From: Bacillota bacterium
GTDB lineage: Bacteria > Bacillota > Clostridia > Christensenellales > Aristaeellaceae
NCBI GenBank assembly: GCA_023411375.1
Contig: JAEYOW010000007.1
Span: 17,898-81,897, forward strand
Direction of reading: 5' to 3'
Length of the DNA stretch: 64,000 nucleotides
In this document: positions 32,373 to 42,200 of the stretch, piece after piece
How the letters are laid out: the number at the start of each line of letters is the position of its first letter
Numbering within the stretch: the first letter of the stretch is position 1
Notes under the pieces: generated by a model
What the model saw: the letters and a program-made list of their open reading frames with translations, nothing else
Told to the model about the DNA's origin: nothing
Database searches by the model: none
Made by a program: the position numbers and the translations under genes

Positions 32373-33704
32373 TTAACGAAATTTGATTGTAACCATCCCG
32401 CCGGACTCGCGGTTGCGCAGTTCCAGCTGGCCCGCGTGCATTTTGGCTGCTTGTGCCGCAATCCAAAGGCCAAGGCCATTGTGCCCGTCGGCGCCGCGCG
32501 CCGCGTCACCGCGCCACAGGCGCTCTGTTGCGTGGCGTAACGCCGCGTTGCTGAAGCCGGGTCCTTCGTCACACACAGTGACGTGCCATCCTCCATCCGC
32601 CATGCCGCCCACCAAATACACGTTTCCACCAGGCGGCGTGTGCTCAATGGCGTTTTGCACCACATTGCCAAGCGCGCGTAGCAAACGGCCTCTTTGAATG
32701 CTTGCGGTACCCTTCAGGCCGTTTTGGGCTCGCAGGCAAACCCTCATGGCTTGCGCAATGGGCATCGCGTTGTTGTAAAGCTCGTCAAACATGGCGGGCA
32801 GGCTGGCGTTTTCAAACGCCTCGTCCGTGCCGGCGGAAGTTTCCAGCAGGCTGGCAACATACTGCTTGGCACGGTCGTTGCTAGCCAGAATGGTTTCTAC
32901 CCTTTTTCGGCCATTTTCGGGCAGGTCTTCATCCAGCAGAAGTTCGGCATTCCCGCCCACCAACGTGAGCGGGGTTTTCAAATCATGCGCAAGCGCCGCA
33001 ATTTCCGCCTCGCGCTCCTGCTGCGCCGCCCACTGGGAGGATAGGGAGCCGTACAGCGCCTTTCGCATTTGCTCCATAGCGTCAAGCGCCTGATCGTACT
33101 CCCGTATGCCCGCGTGGGGTATTGTGAAATCCAGCTCCTGCGCGCCTATCTTTTTGCTTATGTCGCTGAACAGCTTCAGCTTGGCGGCGAGGCGGCGGCG
33201 CAGCCACAGGGTGTTGAACACCAGACAAAGCACGCACGCCGCGCCAAGCGTAGCCCACCACAGGAATTCAAAGGAGGGAAGCATGCGGCGAAGCGCGGGG
33301 TTAACAAACTCTTTTCTGTAATGCCAGCGGAAGATCGCGGTGCTTCCATCCGCGTAGGTGCGGCGCAAAACATGAATGTCGTGCGTACCCTCCTGAAAAA
33401 AAACGGCCAGGACTTCCCGCTTTTTTCCCTCCACGTTGCTTTCCAGCACTTTGCCGCTTTGATCAAACAGAGCGTATTCGGCCAGAAAACCGTCGCCGGG
33501 AGAAGAAAAGGCGGTTGGTTCTCCGGCGAGCATTCGCTCCACCTGCTGGTTGGAGACGTATCCCTCGTAAATGACGCCGGCGCTTTCAAGCCCGCCTTGG
33601 ACGGCAAACCATACCATGCAGCAAAACAGCATACAGCCAAGCATTATGACGGCAAAGCGAGAGAGCATAAAGGAAAGGCTTACAGAGCGCTGTCTTTTCG
33701 CCAT
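32373..33704 (-). CDS. Sensor histidine kinase
   Basis: 443 residues. Two membrane segments (~14-37 and ~145-167) flank an extracytoplasmic domain of about 105 residues. A HAMP-like linker, HisKA motif AHDLKTPLTL (His240), N-box NVVQNAIEHT and G boxes DEGPGF and GLGLWIA follow. The ATG lies within the regulator's 3' end (25-base overlap). With the OmpR-type partner and the erythromycin-esterase homologue upstream, it may sense envelope or drug stress, but the signal is not evident. Confidence 0.92.
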   Translation of the reverse strand: MAKRQRSVSLSFMLSRFAVIMLGCMLFCCMVWFAVQGGLESAGVIYEGYVSNQQVERMLAGEPTAFSSPGDGFLAEYALFDQSGKVLESNVEGKKREVLAVFFQEGTHDIHVLRRTYADGSTAIFRWHYRKEFVNPALRRMLPSFEFLWWATLGAACVLCLVFNTLWLRRRLAAKLKLFSDISKKIGAQELDFTIPHAGIREYDQALDAMEQMRKALYGSLSSQWAAQQEREAEIAALAHDLKTPLTLVGGNAELLLDEDLPENGRKRVETILASNDRAKQYVASLLETSAGTDEAFENASLPAMFDELYNNAMPIAQAMRVCLRAQNGLKGTASIQRGRLLRALGNVVQNAIEHTPPGGNVYLVGGMADGGWHVTVCDEGPGFSNAALRHATERLWRGDAARGADGHNGLGLWIAAQAAKMHAGQLELRNRESGGMVTIKFR

Positions 33705-34354
33705 TTATAGCCCACCCCCCAAACGGTCTCAATGGGGCTGAGACCGCTCAATTTCAGCTTTGCGCGAATGTTTTTGATATGCTCCGCGACGGCCGACGGA
33801 TCGCCCCCGGCGTCTAAGCCGAATACCGCTTCGTATAGTTGCTCCTTGGTAAACACCTGTCCGGCATGAAGAGCCAGGTGTTCACAGAGGGCGTATTCGC
33901 CCTTGGTGAAGGGAAGCGTGTGCTCGCCCGCGATAGCCGCTTTTGCCTGCATGTCAAAGCGAACGCCGCCCCGGCTCAGGGTACGGACCGGCTGGCGCGC
34001 CTCCCGCCGCAGGTGAGCGTTCACCCGCGCGCGCAGTTCAGCAATGCTGAACGGCTTTTTGATGTAATCGTCGGCGCCAAGGCCAAAGCCCCGTACGAGA
34101 GCCGCGTCTTCCGTTCTGGCGGTCAGGAACAAAATGGGGCAATCCACCTCGGCGCGGATACGGTCGCAAAGGGAAAAACCGTCTTCTCCGGGCATCATCA
34201 CATCCACAAGCAGCAGATCGTACAGCCGGCACCGGGCGGGCAGCACGGCGGCGGCGTCTGCCTCGGCGTCTACCTGGTGGCCGTCTTTTTCCAGGGCTGC
34301 GCGTACCAGGGCCAGCATATCAAGGTCGTCGTCGACTACCAGGAGCTTGGGCAT
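33680..34354 (-). CDS. OmpR/PhoB-family response regulator
   Basis: 224 residues. Receiver domain with VVDDD, phosphoacceptor Asp51 in LLLVDVMMPG and the KKPF lysine. The C-terminal winged helix ends ETVWGVGYKWRK, the usual OmpR signature. AGGAGG-like sequence (GGGAGGAAAG) precedes the ATG. It pairs with the kinase downstream; the operon follows the esterase gene after a 118-base gap containing a minus-strand TATACT that could be its -10. Confidence 0.93.
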   Translation of the reverse strand: MPKLLVVDDDLDMLALVRAALEKDGHQVDAEADAAAVLPARCRLYDLLLVDVMMPGEDGFSLCDRIRAEVDCPILFLTARTEDAALVRGFGLGADDYIKKPFSIAELRARVNAHLRREARQPVRTLSRGGVRFDMQAKAAIAGEHTLPFTKGEYALCEHLALHAGQVFTKEQLYEAVFGLDAGGDPSAVAEHIKNIRAKLKLSGLSPIETVWGVGYKWRKDSAL

Positions 34355-34472
34355 CGTCTTTCCTCCCTGCTTTATTTTGTGCGGCGTTGCTTTCCCCGCG
34401 ATTCAACCATAGTATAGGCAAAACGAAAGCGCCATGCGCCGGAGAAACGGGCCGGAACCTGGCGCAGCCCGG

Positions 34473-35732
34473 TCATTCTGCACTGATGATGGCCGTCGGG
34501 TGCGCCTCGGCTACGAATATCATCCCATCGTACAGCACTGCGGGCGGTTGGAACATCCGGTAGCTTGGCGGTAGAAGGCGCATAAACCACGCATAACCCT
34601 CGCCGAGATCTCCCATATATGTGTATTGTGAGATTAGCGCGCCAAGCTCGGAGGTTTCGGGAATCTTCGAAAAGTCCAGCCAGCAGAGATCTAGTCCCGC
34701 TGTTTTCGCCGCCTTTGCCAGCGGATCATGGGAGTAGAATACCTGATTTGTGCGCCTGCCAGAGGTCGAACCAGGCATGTTGCAGTTCGTTTTATAGAAG
34801 TCCGTGCCGATGGCATAGTAGCTATCGCCTATTTCATTTGCCAACAGCTTACCCATGGAGTCGTAGCTGCCCCACTTGGCCACATGGCCGTTATGCCCGG
34901 CGACGAAGATACGCCCATGCCCGGCTAACCGCTCCTGCTCCGCTATCCACTGGACGTTCTCCGCCATGAGCCTGTCTCTGAGCGCAATGTTATCCGATGC
35001 CGGCGCATTTTGAAGCTCGAGGTATTGCAGAAGCATAGCCGCCAAGCGTATGGCCTGCGCCGAGTTTGCTTTGCCCGCCAGCTCGGTTTTGATCTGAACA
35101 AGGGTCTCCATTCTGGCGGCATCGTCATACTCGCCGCTCCAGTTCTCGCCGTCCATGAGCTTTTCCAAGGCCCCGGTATCCACGTCCAACTCCGCACAGG
35201 CCTCCATGAGGAACTGAAAGCTGTAAGCGTACCGCTGCATGTCAAAGCCGTAAAAGCGCAGATCGTCGCCCGCCTCGGCGCTGTCGTTATACTCGCGCAT
35301 GAACGAAATCAGCTCCGCCATCTCCTCCGTGCGGTATATGGCAAAGCCGATAGCGGCCGCAGCCTGCCGGGCGGTGCCCTCTCCGCCGTGAATGTAGCGG
35401 TTTACCTGCTCGCAGCCGCCGTAGTCTCCCTCCAGCGCAAAGGCGCGTACACCGTAATTCTCCACCAGATGTATGAACACGTCCAATTTAAGCTCCTGGA
35501 ATTCCACATTCCCATGGGTAGCCTCGCCCAAAGCGATTATTTTGGCGTTTTCCGGTATGGAGATATCCTCCAGCGTCCCGGCATAGGCCGCAAAGTCCTC
35601 CGGGCTCGCGCTCTCACCCGTGCCGAAGCCCCCGAAACGCATAAACACCGACGCCGCCAAAGTCAGCGCCGCAAACAGGCATAACACGACCAGCCAAACC
35701 TTGGAGCGTTTTTTTCTTGCTTTCTTCATCAT
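34473..35732 (-). CDS. Membrane-anchored erythromycin-esterase family protein
   Basis: 419 residues. Basic N-terminus and one hydrophobic segment (~11-30), so probably an anchored or secreted enzyme. The esterase core shows LGEATHGNVEFQELK with Glu70 and His73, ALEGDYGG and AGHNGHVAKWG. EreA-type enzymes open the macrolide lactone; many homologues have other or unknown substrates, and an exported position is unlike cytosolic EreA/B. Resistance is therefore only a possibility. GGGAGG precedes the ATG; an ATG one codon later is equally possible. Confidence 0.82.
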   Translation of the reverse strand: MMKKARKKRSKVWLVVLCLFAALTLAASVFMRFGGFGTGESASPEDFAAYAGTLEDISIPENAKIIALGEATHGNVEFQELKLDVFIHLVENYGVRAFALEGDYGGCEQVNRYIHGGEGTARQAAAAIGFAIYRTEEMAELISFMREYNDSAEAGDDLRFYGFDMQRYAYSFQFLMEACAELDVDTGALEKLMDGENWSGEYDDAARMETLVQIKTELAGKANSAQAIRLAAMLLQYLELQNAPASDNIALRDRLMAENVQWIAEQERLAGHGRIFVAGHNGHVAKWGSYDSMGKLLANEIGDSYYAIGTDFYKTNCNMPGSTSGRRTNQVFYSHDPLAKAAKTAGLDLCWLDFSKIPETSELGALISQYTYMGDLGEGYAWFMRLLPPSYRMFQPPAVLYDGMIFVAEAHPTAIISAE

Positions 35733-35887
35733 TCAAAATTGCCTCCCTTTTGATTACCCGCCGTAATGGTAGCAGGCAATTATAAGGATTTTATAAGGAG
35801 GCGGGAAACCGTGCAGAAAAGCATGTTTGCTGGAACGCAAGTAAATGATATCGAGATACGGGATATCCAAACAAGGCTATGATGGGG

Positions 35888-36730
35888 CTACAGCCCCAGC
35901 CGTTGCCAAAGCGCGGGCAGCAGCCTTTCAAACGGCACTCCATAGCGCAGGGGCTCGCCGCCCTGAAGCGCCAGACGGATGCTTTTATGCGTAAGGTCGA
36001 GCGCCAGCTCCGCGGCGGCTTCCAGCGTCATTCCACTCATCAGGCCGCTGAGCAGAAACGACGCGAATACGTCGCCCGTACCGTGAAACACGCCGGCAAA
36101 ACGCTCGCGGAACAAAAACAGCGGCCTTTGCATGCCCCGTGAATAGACGGCCACGCCCGTTCCGCGCCCGTCAAACGTTACGTCGGTCACGACGGCGTTT
36201 TGCGGGCCAAGCCCGCACAGCCGCTCGCACAGCCCGGACACGAGCGCCTCGTCCGCCGTGTCTCCAGGATAGGGCTCGTCCAATAGAAAGGCCGCCTCGG
36301 TCAGGTTGGGTACGATGGTGCGCGCGCGGGCGCACAACCTGCGCATCTGCGCGGGCATGCCCGCGCCCATCAGCGAGTACAGGCGGCCGTGATCGGCAAA
36401 GGCGGGGTCCACAAAAACGTGCGTCTGCTCGTCGCATAAAAGCCCGATCATGCAAAGCACCTCATCCACTTGGGCGGCGGAAGCCAGGTAGCCGCTGTAA
36501 AACGCGTCAAAATGCAGCTGGAGCGTGCTTAGGTGCCGGGCGATGGGGGAGAGCTGATCGCTCAAATCCAGATGTGTGTAGCCGGTAAACTCGCCCGTAT
36601 GGGTGCTTAACAGCGCCGTAGGGATAATGGCGGTATTGACCCCCGACGCCGACAGGATGGGCAGGGCCACCGTCAGCGAGCAGCGCCCCACGCAGGAGAT
36701 ATCATGAACGGCGATTGCGCGTTTTTGCAT
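35888..36730 (-). CDS. Pyridoxal/pyridoxamine kinase family protein
   Basis: 280 residues, ribokinase-like fold. The start (AVHDISCVGRCSLTVALPIL) and the ATP/Mg motif FHGTGDVFAS with catalytic Asp match bacterial PdxY/PdxK enzymes that phosphorylate B6 vitamers for PLP salvage. TVALPILS and SGYLASAAQVDEV fit the substrate side. Monocistronic, with a 155-base gap to the esterase gene and promoterless-looking 120 bases ahead. Confidence 0.88.
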   Translation of the reverse strand: MQKRAIAVHDISCVGRCSLTVALPILSASGVNTAIIPTALLSTHTGEFTGYTHLDLSDQLSPIARHLSTLQLHFDAFYSGYLASAAQVDEVLCMIGLLCDEQTHVFVDPAFADHGRLYSLMGAGMPAQMRRLCARARTIVPNLTEAAFLLDEPYPGDTADEALVSGLCERLCGLGPQNAVVTDVTFDGRGTGVAVYSRGMQRPLFLFRERFAGVFHGTGDVFASFLLSGLMSGMTLEAAAELALDLTHKSIRLALQGGEPLRYGVPFERLLPALWQRLGL

Positions 36731-36798
36731 CGTCGTGCCCCCTTTCGCAAAAGCTAAATCCCATCATACACAAATCCCGTAAAAATGCAAGCAGCGCA

Positions 36799-36827
36799 TT
36801 GACAGGCGCGGACAGGTGCGGTATTGT
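36799..36827 (+). promoter_or_regulatory. Sigma-A-like promoter of the ACT/PFL operon
   Basis: Perfect TTGACA (36799-36804), 17-base spacer and TATTGT (36822-36827). Transcription would start near 36834, about 29 bases before the ACT gene start. Confidence 0.75.
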
Positions 36828-36862
36828 ATTCGGGTAAATGATCGGGGAGGATGGTTATAACG

Positions 36863-37135
36863 ATGGAAAAGGCGCTTGTATCCGTAACCGGGGTGGACAG
36901 GCCGGGGATTATCGCGAAGGTCAGCACCGCGCTGTTTGAAATGAATATCAACGTTCTGGAGATTTCACAGACCATTCTGGACGGCTACTTTACCATGCTG
37001 ATGATTGTGGATATGACAAACGCCTCCGAAGCCTTTTCGGCCGTGGCCGAACGCCTGAACGCGGTGGGCGGAGAAATCGGCGAGGCAGTCGGCATCCAGC
37101 GCGCCGATATTTTCGACGCGATGCACCGGATTTGA
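36863..37135 (+). CDS. ACT-domain protein (UPF0237 type)
   Basis: 90 residues, a single ACT domain: EKALVSVTGVDRPGIIAKVS, then FEMNINVLEISQTILDG. ACT domains bind amino acids or other small ligands. The gene directly precedes the PFL-family gene, a pairing common in Bacillota, so it may be the ligand-sensing partner. ATG 36863 is used; an in-frame ATG at 36851 touches the GGAGG site. Confidence 0.88.
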   Translation: MEKALVSVTGVDRPGIIAKVSTALFEMNINVLEISQTILDGYFTMLMIVDMTNASEAFSAVAERLNAVGGEIGEAVGIQRADIFDAMHRI

Positions 37136-37144
37136 GGTGGCGGC

Positions 37145-38491
37145 ATGATTGAGGTTAATGAAATTCTGCAAACGATGCAAATGATTCACGAGCAGCACTT
37201 TGATATCCGCACCATCACCATGGGTATCAGCCTTTTGGATTGCAAACGGGGCGTCGACGCCGAGACCGCCGAATGCGTGTACGAAAAGGTGACGAAGCTG
37301 GCGGGCAACCTCGTGAAAGTGGGATCGGAGCTGGAAAGCGAGCTGGGCGTGCCGATCGTCAACAAGCGCATCAGCGTGACTCCTGTGGGCATGATCTGCG
37401 GGGACGACCCCATGGCCATCGCCATAGCGCTGGACAGGGCCGCAAAGCAGGTGGGCGTCAACTTTATCGGCGGCTTCGGCGCGCTTATGCACAAGGGCTC
37501 CACCCGCGCGGAGGAATGCCTGCTGGAAGCCATGCCCGAGGTGTTTCAAAAGACGGAGCGACTTTGCGGCAGCGTTAACGTGGGCTCGACCCGCAGCGGC
37601 ATCAACATGGACGCCGTTCGCAAGCTGGGCCATGTGATCAAGCGCACGGCCGAGCTGACCGCCGATACGGACGGGTTTGGCTGCGCAAAGCTGGTCGTGT
37701 TTGCCAACGCCGTAGAGGACAATCCGTTTATGGCGGGCGCGTTCCACGGCGTGGGCGAGCCGGAGTGCGTAGTGAACGTGGGCGTCAGCGGCCCGGGCGT
37801 GGTGCAACGCGCACTTAAGGACGTGCATGGGCAGACGTTTGACGTGCTGGCCGAAACCATTAAGCGCACGGCGTTTAAAATCACGCGCGTGGGCCAGCTG
37901 GTGGCCCAGGAGGCAGCGCGCCGCCTGGGCGTGCCGTTTGGCATTGTGGATTTGTCGCTTGCGCCCACCCCCGCCAGGGGCGACAGCGTCGCCTATATTT
38001 TAAGCGAGATGGGCCTTGAAATGGCGGGCGCGCCGGGGACCACGGCGGCGCTTGCCATGCTCAACGACATGGTCAAAAAGGGCGGCGTGATGGCGTCCAG
38101 CCATGTCGGGGGCCTGAGCGGCGCGTTTATTCCCGTCAGCGAGGATATCGGCATGATCGAGGCCGCGCAGGCCGGCTGTCTGACTTTGGAAAAAATGGAA
38201 GCCATGACGTGCGTGTGCTCCGTGGGCTTGGACATGATCGCCATTCCCGGCGACACGTCCGCCAATACAATCGCCGGCATTATCGCGGATGAGGCGGCTA
38301 TCGGCATGGTCAACAACAAGACCACCGCCGTGCGGGTAATCCCCGCGCCCGGCAAGCGTGCCGGCGATACCGTCAATTTCGGCGGACTGTTTGGATTTGC
38401 GCCCATCATGAAGGTCAACAATTACTCAAATGACGAGTTTATCGAGCGCGGCGGGCGCATTCCCGCGCCGCTGCATAGCCTGCGCAACTGA
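37145..38491 (+). CDS. PFL family protein (UPF0210/DUF711)
   Basis: 448 residues, the normal family length. It shows conserved stretches NVGSTRSGINMDAV, GVSGPGVVQRAL and SLAPTPARGDSVAYIL, and Gly/Ala-rich PGTTAALAMLNDMV. Distantly related in structure to pyruvate formate-lyase-like proteins, but the glycyl-radical site is not present and the reaction is unknown. GAGGTGG precedes the ATG, 9 bases after the ACT gene. Confidence 0.9.
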   Translation: MIEVNEILQTMQMIHEQHFDIRTITMGISLLDCKRGVDAETAECVYEKVTKLAGNLVKVGSELESELGVPIVNKRISVTPVGMICGDDPMAIAIALDRAAKQVGVNFIGGFGALMHKGSTRAEECLLEAMPEVFQKTERLCGSVNVGSTRSGINMDAVRKLGHVIKRTAELTADTDGFGCAKLVVFANAVEDNPFMAGAFHGVGEPECVVNVGVSGPGVVQRALKDVHGQTFDVLAETIKRTAFKITRVGQLVAQEAARRLGVPFGIVDLSLAPTPARGDSVAYILSEMGLEMAGAPGTTAALAMLNDMVKKGGVMASSHVGGLSGAFIPVSEDIGMIEAAQAGCLTLEKMEAMTCVCSVGLDMIAIPGDTSANTIAGIIADEAAIGMVNNKTTAVRVIPAPGKRAGDTVNFGGLFGFAPIMKVNNYSNDEFIERGGRIPAPLHSLRN

Positions 38492-38507
38492 GGGAGGGAA
38501 CGTGCCG

Positions 38508-40640
38508 ATGATGAACGGGGAGGAAAACCAGGCGCATAGCCGGCCTGAGGGACAGGAGGACGCGCTGCCTGAAAAAAAGCGGACGTGGCTTTTGCCGCTT
38601 TTAAGCAGCCTGCTGTTTGGCTTTACGCTTTTTGTGTTTGCACCGTTGGAAACCTGGTTTTCCGCCGGGGCGGAGCTGTGGTTTACGGTGGAAGACTTCC
38701 TCTGGCCTGCGCTGGCGGCGTTTCTCACCGTTTCAGGCGTGCTGTTCGGCGTTGGCATGCTGCTTCGCGGCGCGGGACGTTCCGCTTTTTGCGCGCTATT
38801 GTTTGGACTGGCCCTTGCGCTGTATGTTCAGGGCGGCTTTGCCAATGCCGATTACGGCGTGCTGGATGGCCGCGCGATTGATTGGCCGGGCTTTGGAGAC
38901 TATCCCGTCTGGAATACGTTGATGTGGGTGGCGCTGGCGCTATTGCCGGTTGTGGCCGTGCTTTTGTTCCGTGCCCGCGCGGAGGGCGCGTTGCGCTTTT
39001 TATGCGTGTTGCTCGCGCTGACGCAGGCCGTAAGCGGGTTCACGCTTGCGTTGACCACGCCCCGGAAGGGCGTGCATACCGAAATCGGGTTTACCACCAC
39101 GGACGAGTTTGTTCTGTCCGGCGACCGTAACATACTGGTTTTTGTGCTGGACACGCTGGATACGACAAGCTTCTCGGACCTGCTCATGCACGAGCCGGAG
39201 CTTGCGGAACGTTTGGATGGGTTTACGTGGTTTCCCAAAATGGTGGGGCAATATCCGGTGACTACCTTTGCCATGCCGATGCTGCTGACGGGAAGCGGCT
39301 ATCTGTATGAGACCTCGAAGGGCAACTATCTAACCACGGCATGGGAAAAGGAGACGTTTTTCCACGCGCTCAAGGCGGAAGGCTACGACGTGAACGTATA
39401 TTCCGAAAGCGAATACGCCATGCCGGAGGCTGCTTCACTAATAGACAACATCGAGGAGCAGCCGCTCGCGCCCACCTCCGCTTTTGCGCTGTGGTCGTCG
39501 ATGATGCGGCTGACGGGCTTCCGCTACGCGCCCCATCTGCTAAAGCCGTCGCAGATGATCTCCACCACGGATTTTGACGCGCTGAAACGCGGCGCGAACA
39601 CGCCTGTGTATACCTTTGACGACACGGCTTTCCTCAGCGGCCTGCGGGAGAGGGGCTTTAGCGCAGAAAAGGATGCGCCAAACTTTAAGCTCTATCATCT
39701 GCAAGGCGCGCATACGCCCTATAACCTGCGGCTTGACGGCACGCGCGGCAGCTCGACGATCCATGAGCAGCTGATGGCGCTGATGAACGCGCTGCTTGAT
39801 ATGATGGAGCAGATGAAGGCTCAGGGCGTCTATGAAAGTTCGACGATTGTGATTACGGCCGACCACGGCAACATGACCATCGACCCGGCCCCCGTGCTGC
39901 TGGTCAAGCGCCCCGGGGACAGCGGAGCGCTCAAGCAAAACGGCTATCTGGTATGCCAGCAGGATTTACACGCCACCATCGCGGCGGCGGCCGGGCTGAA
40001 GGGCGATATCCCCTATGGCATGGACGCCTTTGCCATAACCGCCGACGACTGGCGCGAGGCGGCGTATTACAATTACTACTGGAAGGAAGCGGACCGTTTT
40101 TACGAGTATAACGTGACGGCGGATGACGAGGGCGAGCTGGTTTACGCCTGGACGGGCCGTGTGTACGAATATGGCGACGTAAAGGAAATGGAAATGCCGG
40201 CCTATACGCTTGGCACGGAAATCCCCTTTGTGGAAACCGCGGACGCGGTAAGCTGGCTGGATGAAATGAGCGGCTACTTTCTCCAGAAGGGGGAAAGCGG
40301 CGTATGGTTCGGTCAGCCTGCCGCCCGGCTGCGCCTTCGCGTGGCTGACGAGGAATATGGCGACCTGCGCGTGACCTTTGGCGTGGCCGGCATTATAGGG
40401 GAGAGCCAGACGATGAAGGTCGTCTACGACGATACGGTCCAGGACGAGGTGGTGATCGCGCGCGGAGACAGCGAGGCGGGTTTCACCATTCCGTGGGATA
40501 TGCTCACGGACGGCGAGGTCACGGTTACGCTGCGCTTCCCTGAGGCGGTCAGCGACTACAGGCAAAGCGGCTGGACGGAGAACGGCTTGATTCCCCGGGC
40601 TGTTGAATTGACAGGCATGAGAATCGAAAGCGTCGAATGA
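38508..40640 (+). CDS. Membrane sulfatase / alkaline phosphatase superfamily protein
   Basis: About 710 residues. Four or five membrane segments (~28-200), then an extracytoplasmic hydrolase domain starting NILVFVLDTLDTTSFSDLL, with PVTTFAMPMLLTGSGYLYE (likely Thr nucleophile region) and ITADHGNM as second metal motif. The layout recalls LtaS/EptA-like phospho-transferases and membrane sulfatases; a substrate cannot be assigned. A beta-rich tail follows residue ~600. GGGAGGG precedes two ATGs at 38508 and 38511. Confidence 0.82.
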   Translation: MMNGEENQAHSRPEGQEDALPEKKRTWLLPLLSSLLFGFTLFVFAPLETWFSAGAELWFTVEDFLWPALAAFLTVSGVLFGVGMLLRGAGRSAFCALLFGLALALYVQGGFANADYGVLDGRAIDWPGFGDYPVWNTLMWVALALLPVVAVLLFRARAEGALRFLCVLLALTQAVSGFTLALTTPRKGVHTEIGFTTTDEFVLSGDRNILVFVLDTLDTTSFSDLLMHEPELAERLDGFTWFPKMVGQYPVTTFAMPMLLTGSGYLYETSKGNYLTTAWEKETFFHALKAEGYDVNVYSESEYAMPEAASLIDNIEEQPLAPTSAFALWSSMMRLTGFRYAPHLLKPSQMISTTDFDALKRGANTPVYTFDDTAFLSGLRERGFSAEKDAPNFKLYHLQGAHTPYNLRLDGTRGSSTIHEQLMALMNALLDMMEQMKAQGVYESSTIVITADHGNMTIDPAPVLLVKRPGDSGALKQNGYLVCQQDLHATIAAAAGLKGDIPYGMDAFAITADDWREAAYYNYYWKEADRFYEYNVTADDEGELVYAWTGRVYEYGDVKEMEMPAYTLGTEIPFVETADAVSWLDEMSGYFLQKGESGVWFGQPAARLRLRVADEEYGDLRVTFGVAGIIGESQTMKVVYDDTVQDEVVIARGDSEAGFTIPWDMLTDGEVTVTLRFPEAVSDYRQSGWTENGLIPRAVELTGMRIESVE

Positions 40641-40650
40641 CGAAGTAAAA

Positions 40651-40702
40651 AGAAAAGCGGGCTGTTGCACAAAGCCATTCTTTGTGCAACAGCCCGTTTT
40701 TT
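40651..40702. terminator. Bidirectional terminator
   Basis: A perfect 17-pair stem, cgggctgttgcacaaag (40658-40674) with ctttgtgcaacagcccg (40680-40696), is flanked by TTTTTT on the plus strand and TTTTCTTTTT on the minus strand. It serves the two convergent genes. Confidence 0.95.
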
Positions 40703-42200
40703 ATACCCGATATACATCCCGAACCTTTTGGCTCAGGTAGTCCGTGTAATAATGAGGGACAAAAGGCTCTCCCGTGGCCTCTTCAAGCAGCTCCGTGGGG
40801 GTTAGCAGCCGGCCGAAGCGGTGGACGCGGCTGCCAAGCCAGGCGGTGATGGGCGCAAGCTCGCCGCGCGCAAGCAACGCGTCCACATCCAGTTCCCTGC
40901 GCAGGGCCGCCATGAATTGGGCGGCGTAAGCGCTGCCCAACGCGTAGGTCGGGAAATAGCCGATGTAGCCGTCCGACCAGTGCATATCCTGGAGCACGCC
41001 CGCGCTGTCGTTAGGCACATCGACGCCCAGGTATTCCCTGTACATCGCGTTCCACGCAGCGGGCAGGTCGTTTGTTGAAAGCGTTCCGTCGATAAGCTGC
41101 TTTTCAAGCTCGTACCGGATCATGATATGCAAAGGATAGGTCACCTCGTCCGCCTCCGTACGGATCAGGGACGGACGCACAAGGTTGGCCGCGCGGAAAA
41201 GCTCGGCGTCGCTTACGCCTGTGAGCGGTTGCGGGAAAAGCTCGCGCAGCTTGGGCGCAAGGAAATGCATAAACCCGGCGCTCCGGCCCACCATATTTTC
41301 ATAGAAGCGGCTCTGGCTTTCGTGCATGCCCGTGCTCGCGCCGTCCGCCAGGCAGGTGAACTGATGCTCGTCTGCAATGCCCATCTCATACAGGGCGTGG
41401 CCGCCCTCATGAATGACGCTGAACATGGAGGAAAGAAAGGCGTTTTCATGATAATGCGTCGTAATGCGCATGTCGTATTTGCTAAAGCCGATGGTAAAGG
41501 GGTGCTCGGTTTCCGCGATGGCGCAATGTGCGCGGTCCAGGCCCATCAGGTCCATCAGGTACGCGGATAGCTCGCGTTGCCTGTCCACAGGGCAGCGTGC
41601 GGTCAAGAACGCGGGCTCCACCGTCTGCCGCCCTTTTACCTCCGCGATCAAAGGAACCAGCTTTTGCCGAAGCTCGCTGAAAAAGCTGTTGAGCGTGCGC
41701 GTGTCCATGCCCTTTTCGTAGTCGTTTAAAAGCGCGTCGTAGGCGGGGCGGGTTGGGTCAATATAGCCGGCAAAGCGCCGTTGTGAATCGATAATGCGCT
41801 CAAGCAGCGGGCGGAAGATGGGATAGTCGTCGGCCTCCTTTGCGGCGCGCCATTTTTCACCCGCCTCGTTGATCAGCCGGGTATAGGCGACATATTCCTC
41901 CATGGGGATGCGTGTGAGCTTATCCAGCTCTTCGCGCAAAAGCTCCGTCTGGCGGCTGACGGGCGGGTTCAGCTCCGCTCTCCTTTCCCACAGTGCGTCA
42001 AGCAGGGCGCGGGTATCGTCGTTGACAAAGAGCTGATAACTTTTTTCACTGAGAATGCCAAGCGTAACGCCGCGCGCCTCCGCCGAGCCTCGCGGCGCGA
42101 CCGTCGCGCTGTCAAGGTATAGACACGCGCTCGCGTGCCCGTATGCATGGCGCTCAGCCTGTAGCTTTTGCAAACGTTTGAGCAACTCCTGCAATTCCAT
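40701..42200 (-). CDS. M32 family metallocarboxypeptidase (Taq type)
   Basis: 499 residues, normal length. Zinc motif HEGGHALYE and the family's HESQSRFYEN (Glu ligand) and GYFPTYALGS are present, with IRTEADEVTYPLHI as substrate-side motif. M32 enzymes remove C-terminal residues from peptides in the cytosol. No signal peptide. A GAAAGGAA site precedes the ATG. It may act on peptides imported by the ABC system across the divergent gap (inference from position only). Confidence 0.94.
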   Translation of the reverse strand: MELQELLKRLQKLQAERHAYGHASACLYLDSATVAPRGSAEARGVTLGILSEKSYQLFVNDDTRALLDALWERRAELNPPVSRQTELLREELDKLTRIPMEEYVAYTRLINEAGEKWRAAKEADDYPIFRPLLERIIDSQRRFAGYIDPTRPAYDALLNDYEKGMDTRTLNSFFSELRQKLVPLIAEVKGRQTVEPAFLTARCPVDRQRELSAYLMDLMGLDRAHCAIAETEHPFTIGFSKYDMRITTHYHENAFLSSMFSVIHEGGHALYEMGIADEHQFTCLADGASTGMHESQSRFYENMVGRSAGFMHFLAPKLRELFPQPLTGVSDAELFRAANLVRPSLIRTEADEVTYPLHIMIRYELEKQLIDGTLSTNDLPAAWNAMYREYLGVDVPNDSAGVLQDMHWSDGYIGYFPTYALGSAYAAQFMAALRRELDVDALLARGELAPITAWLGSRVHRFGRLLTPTELLEEATGEPFVPHYYTDYLSQKVRDVYRV

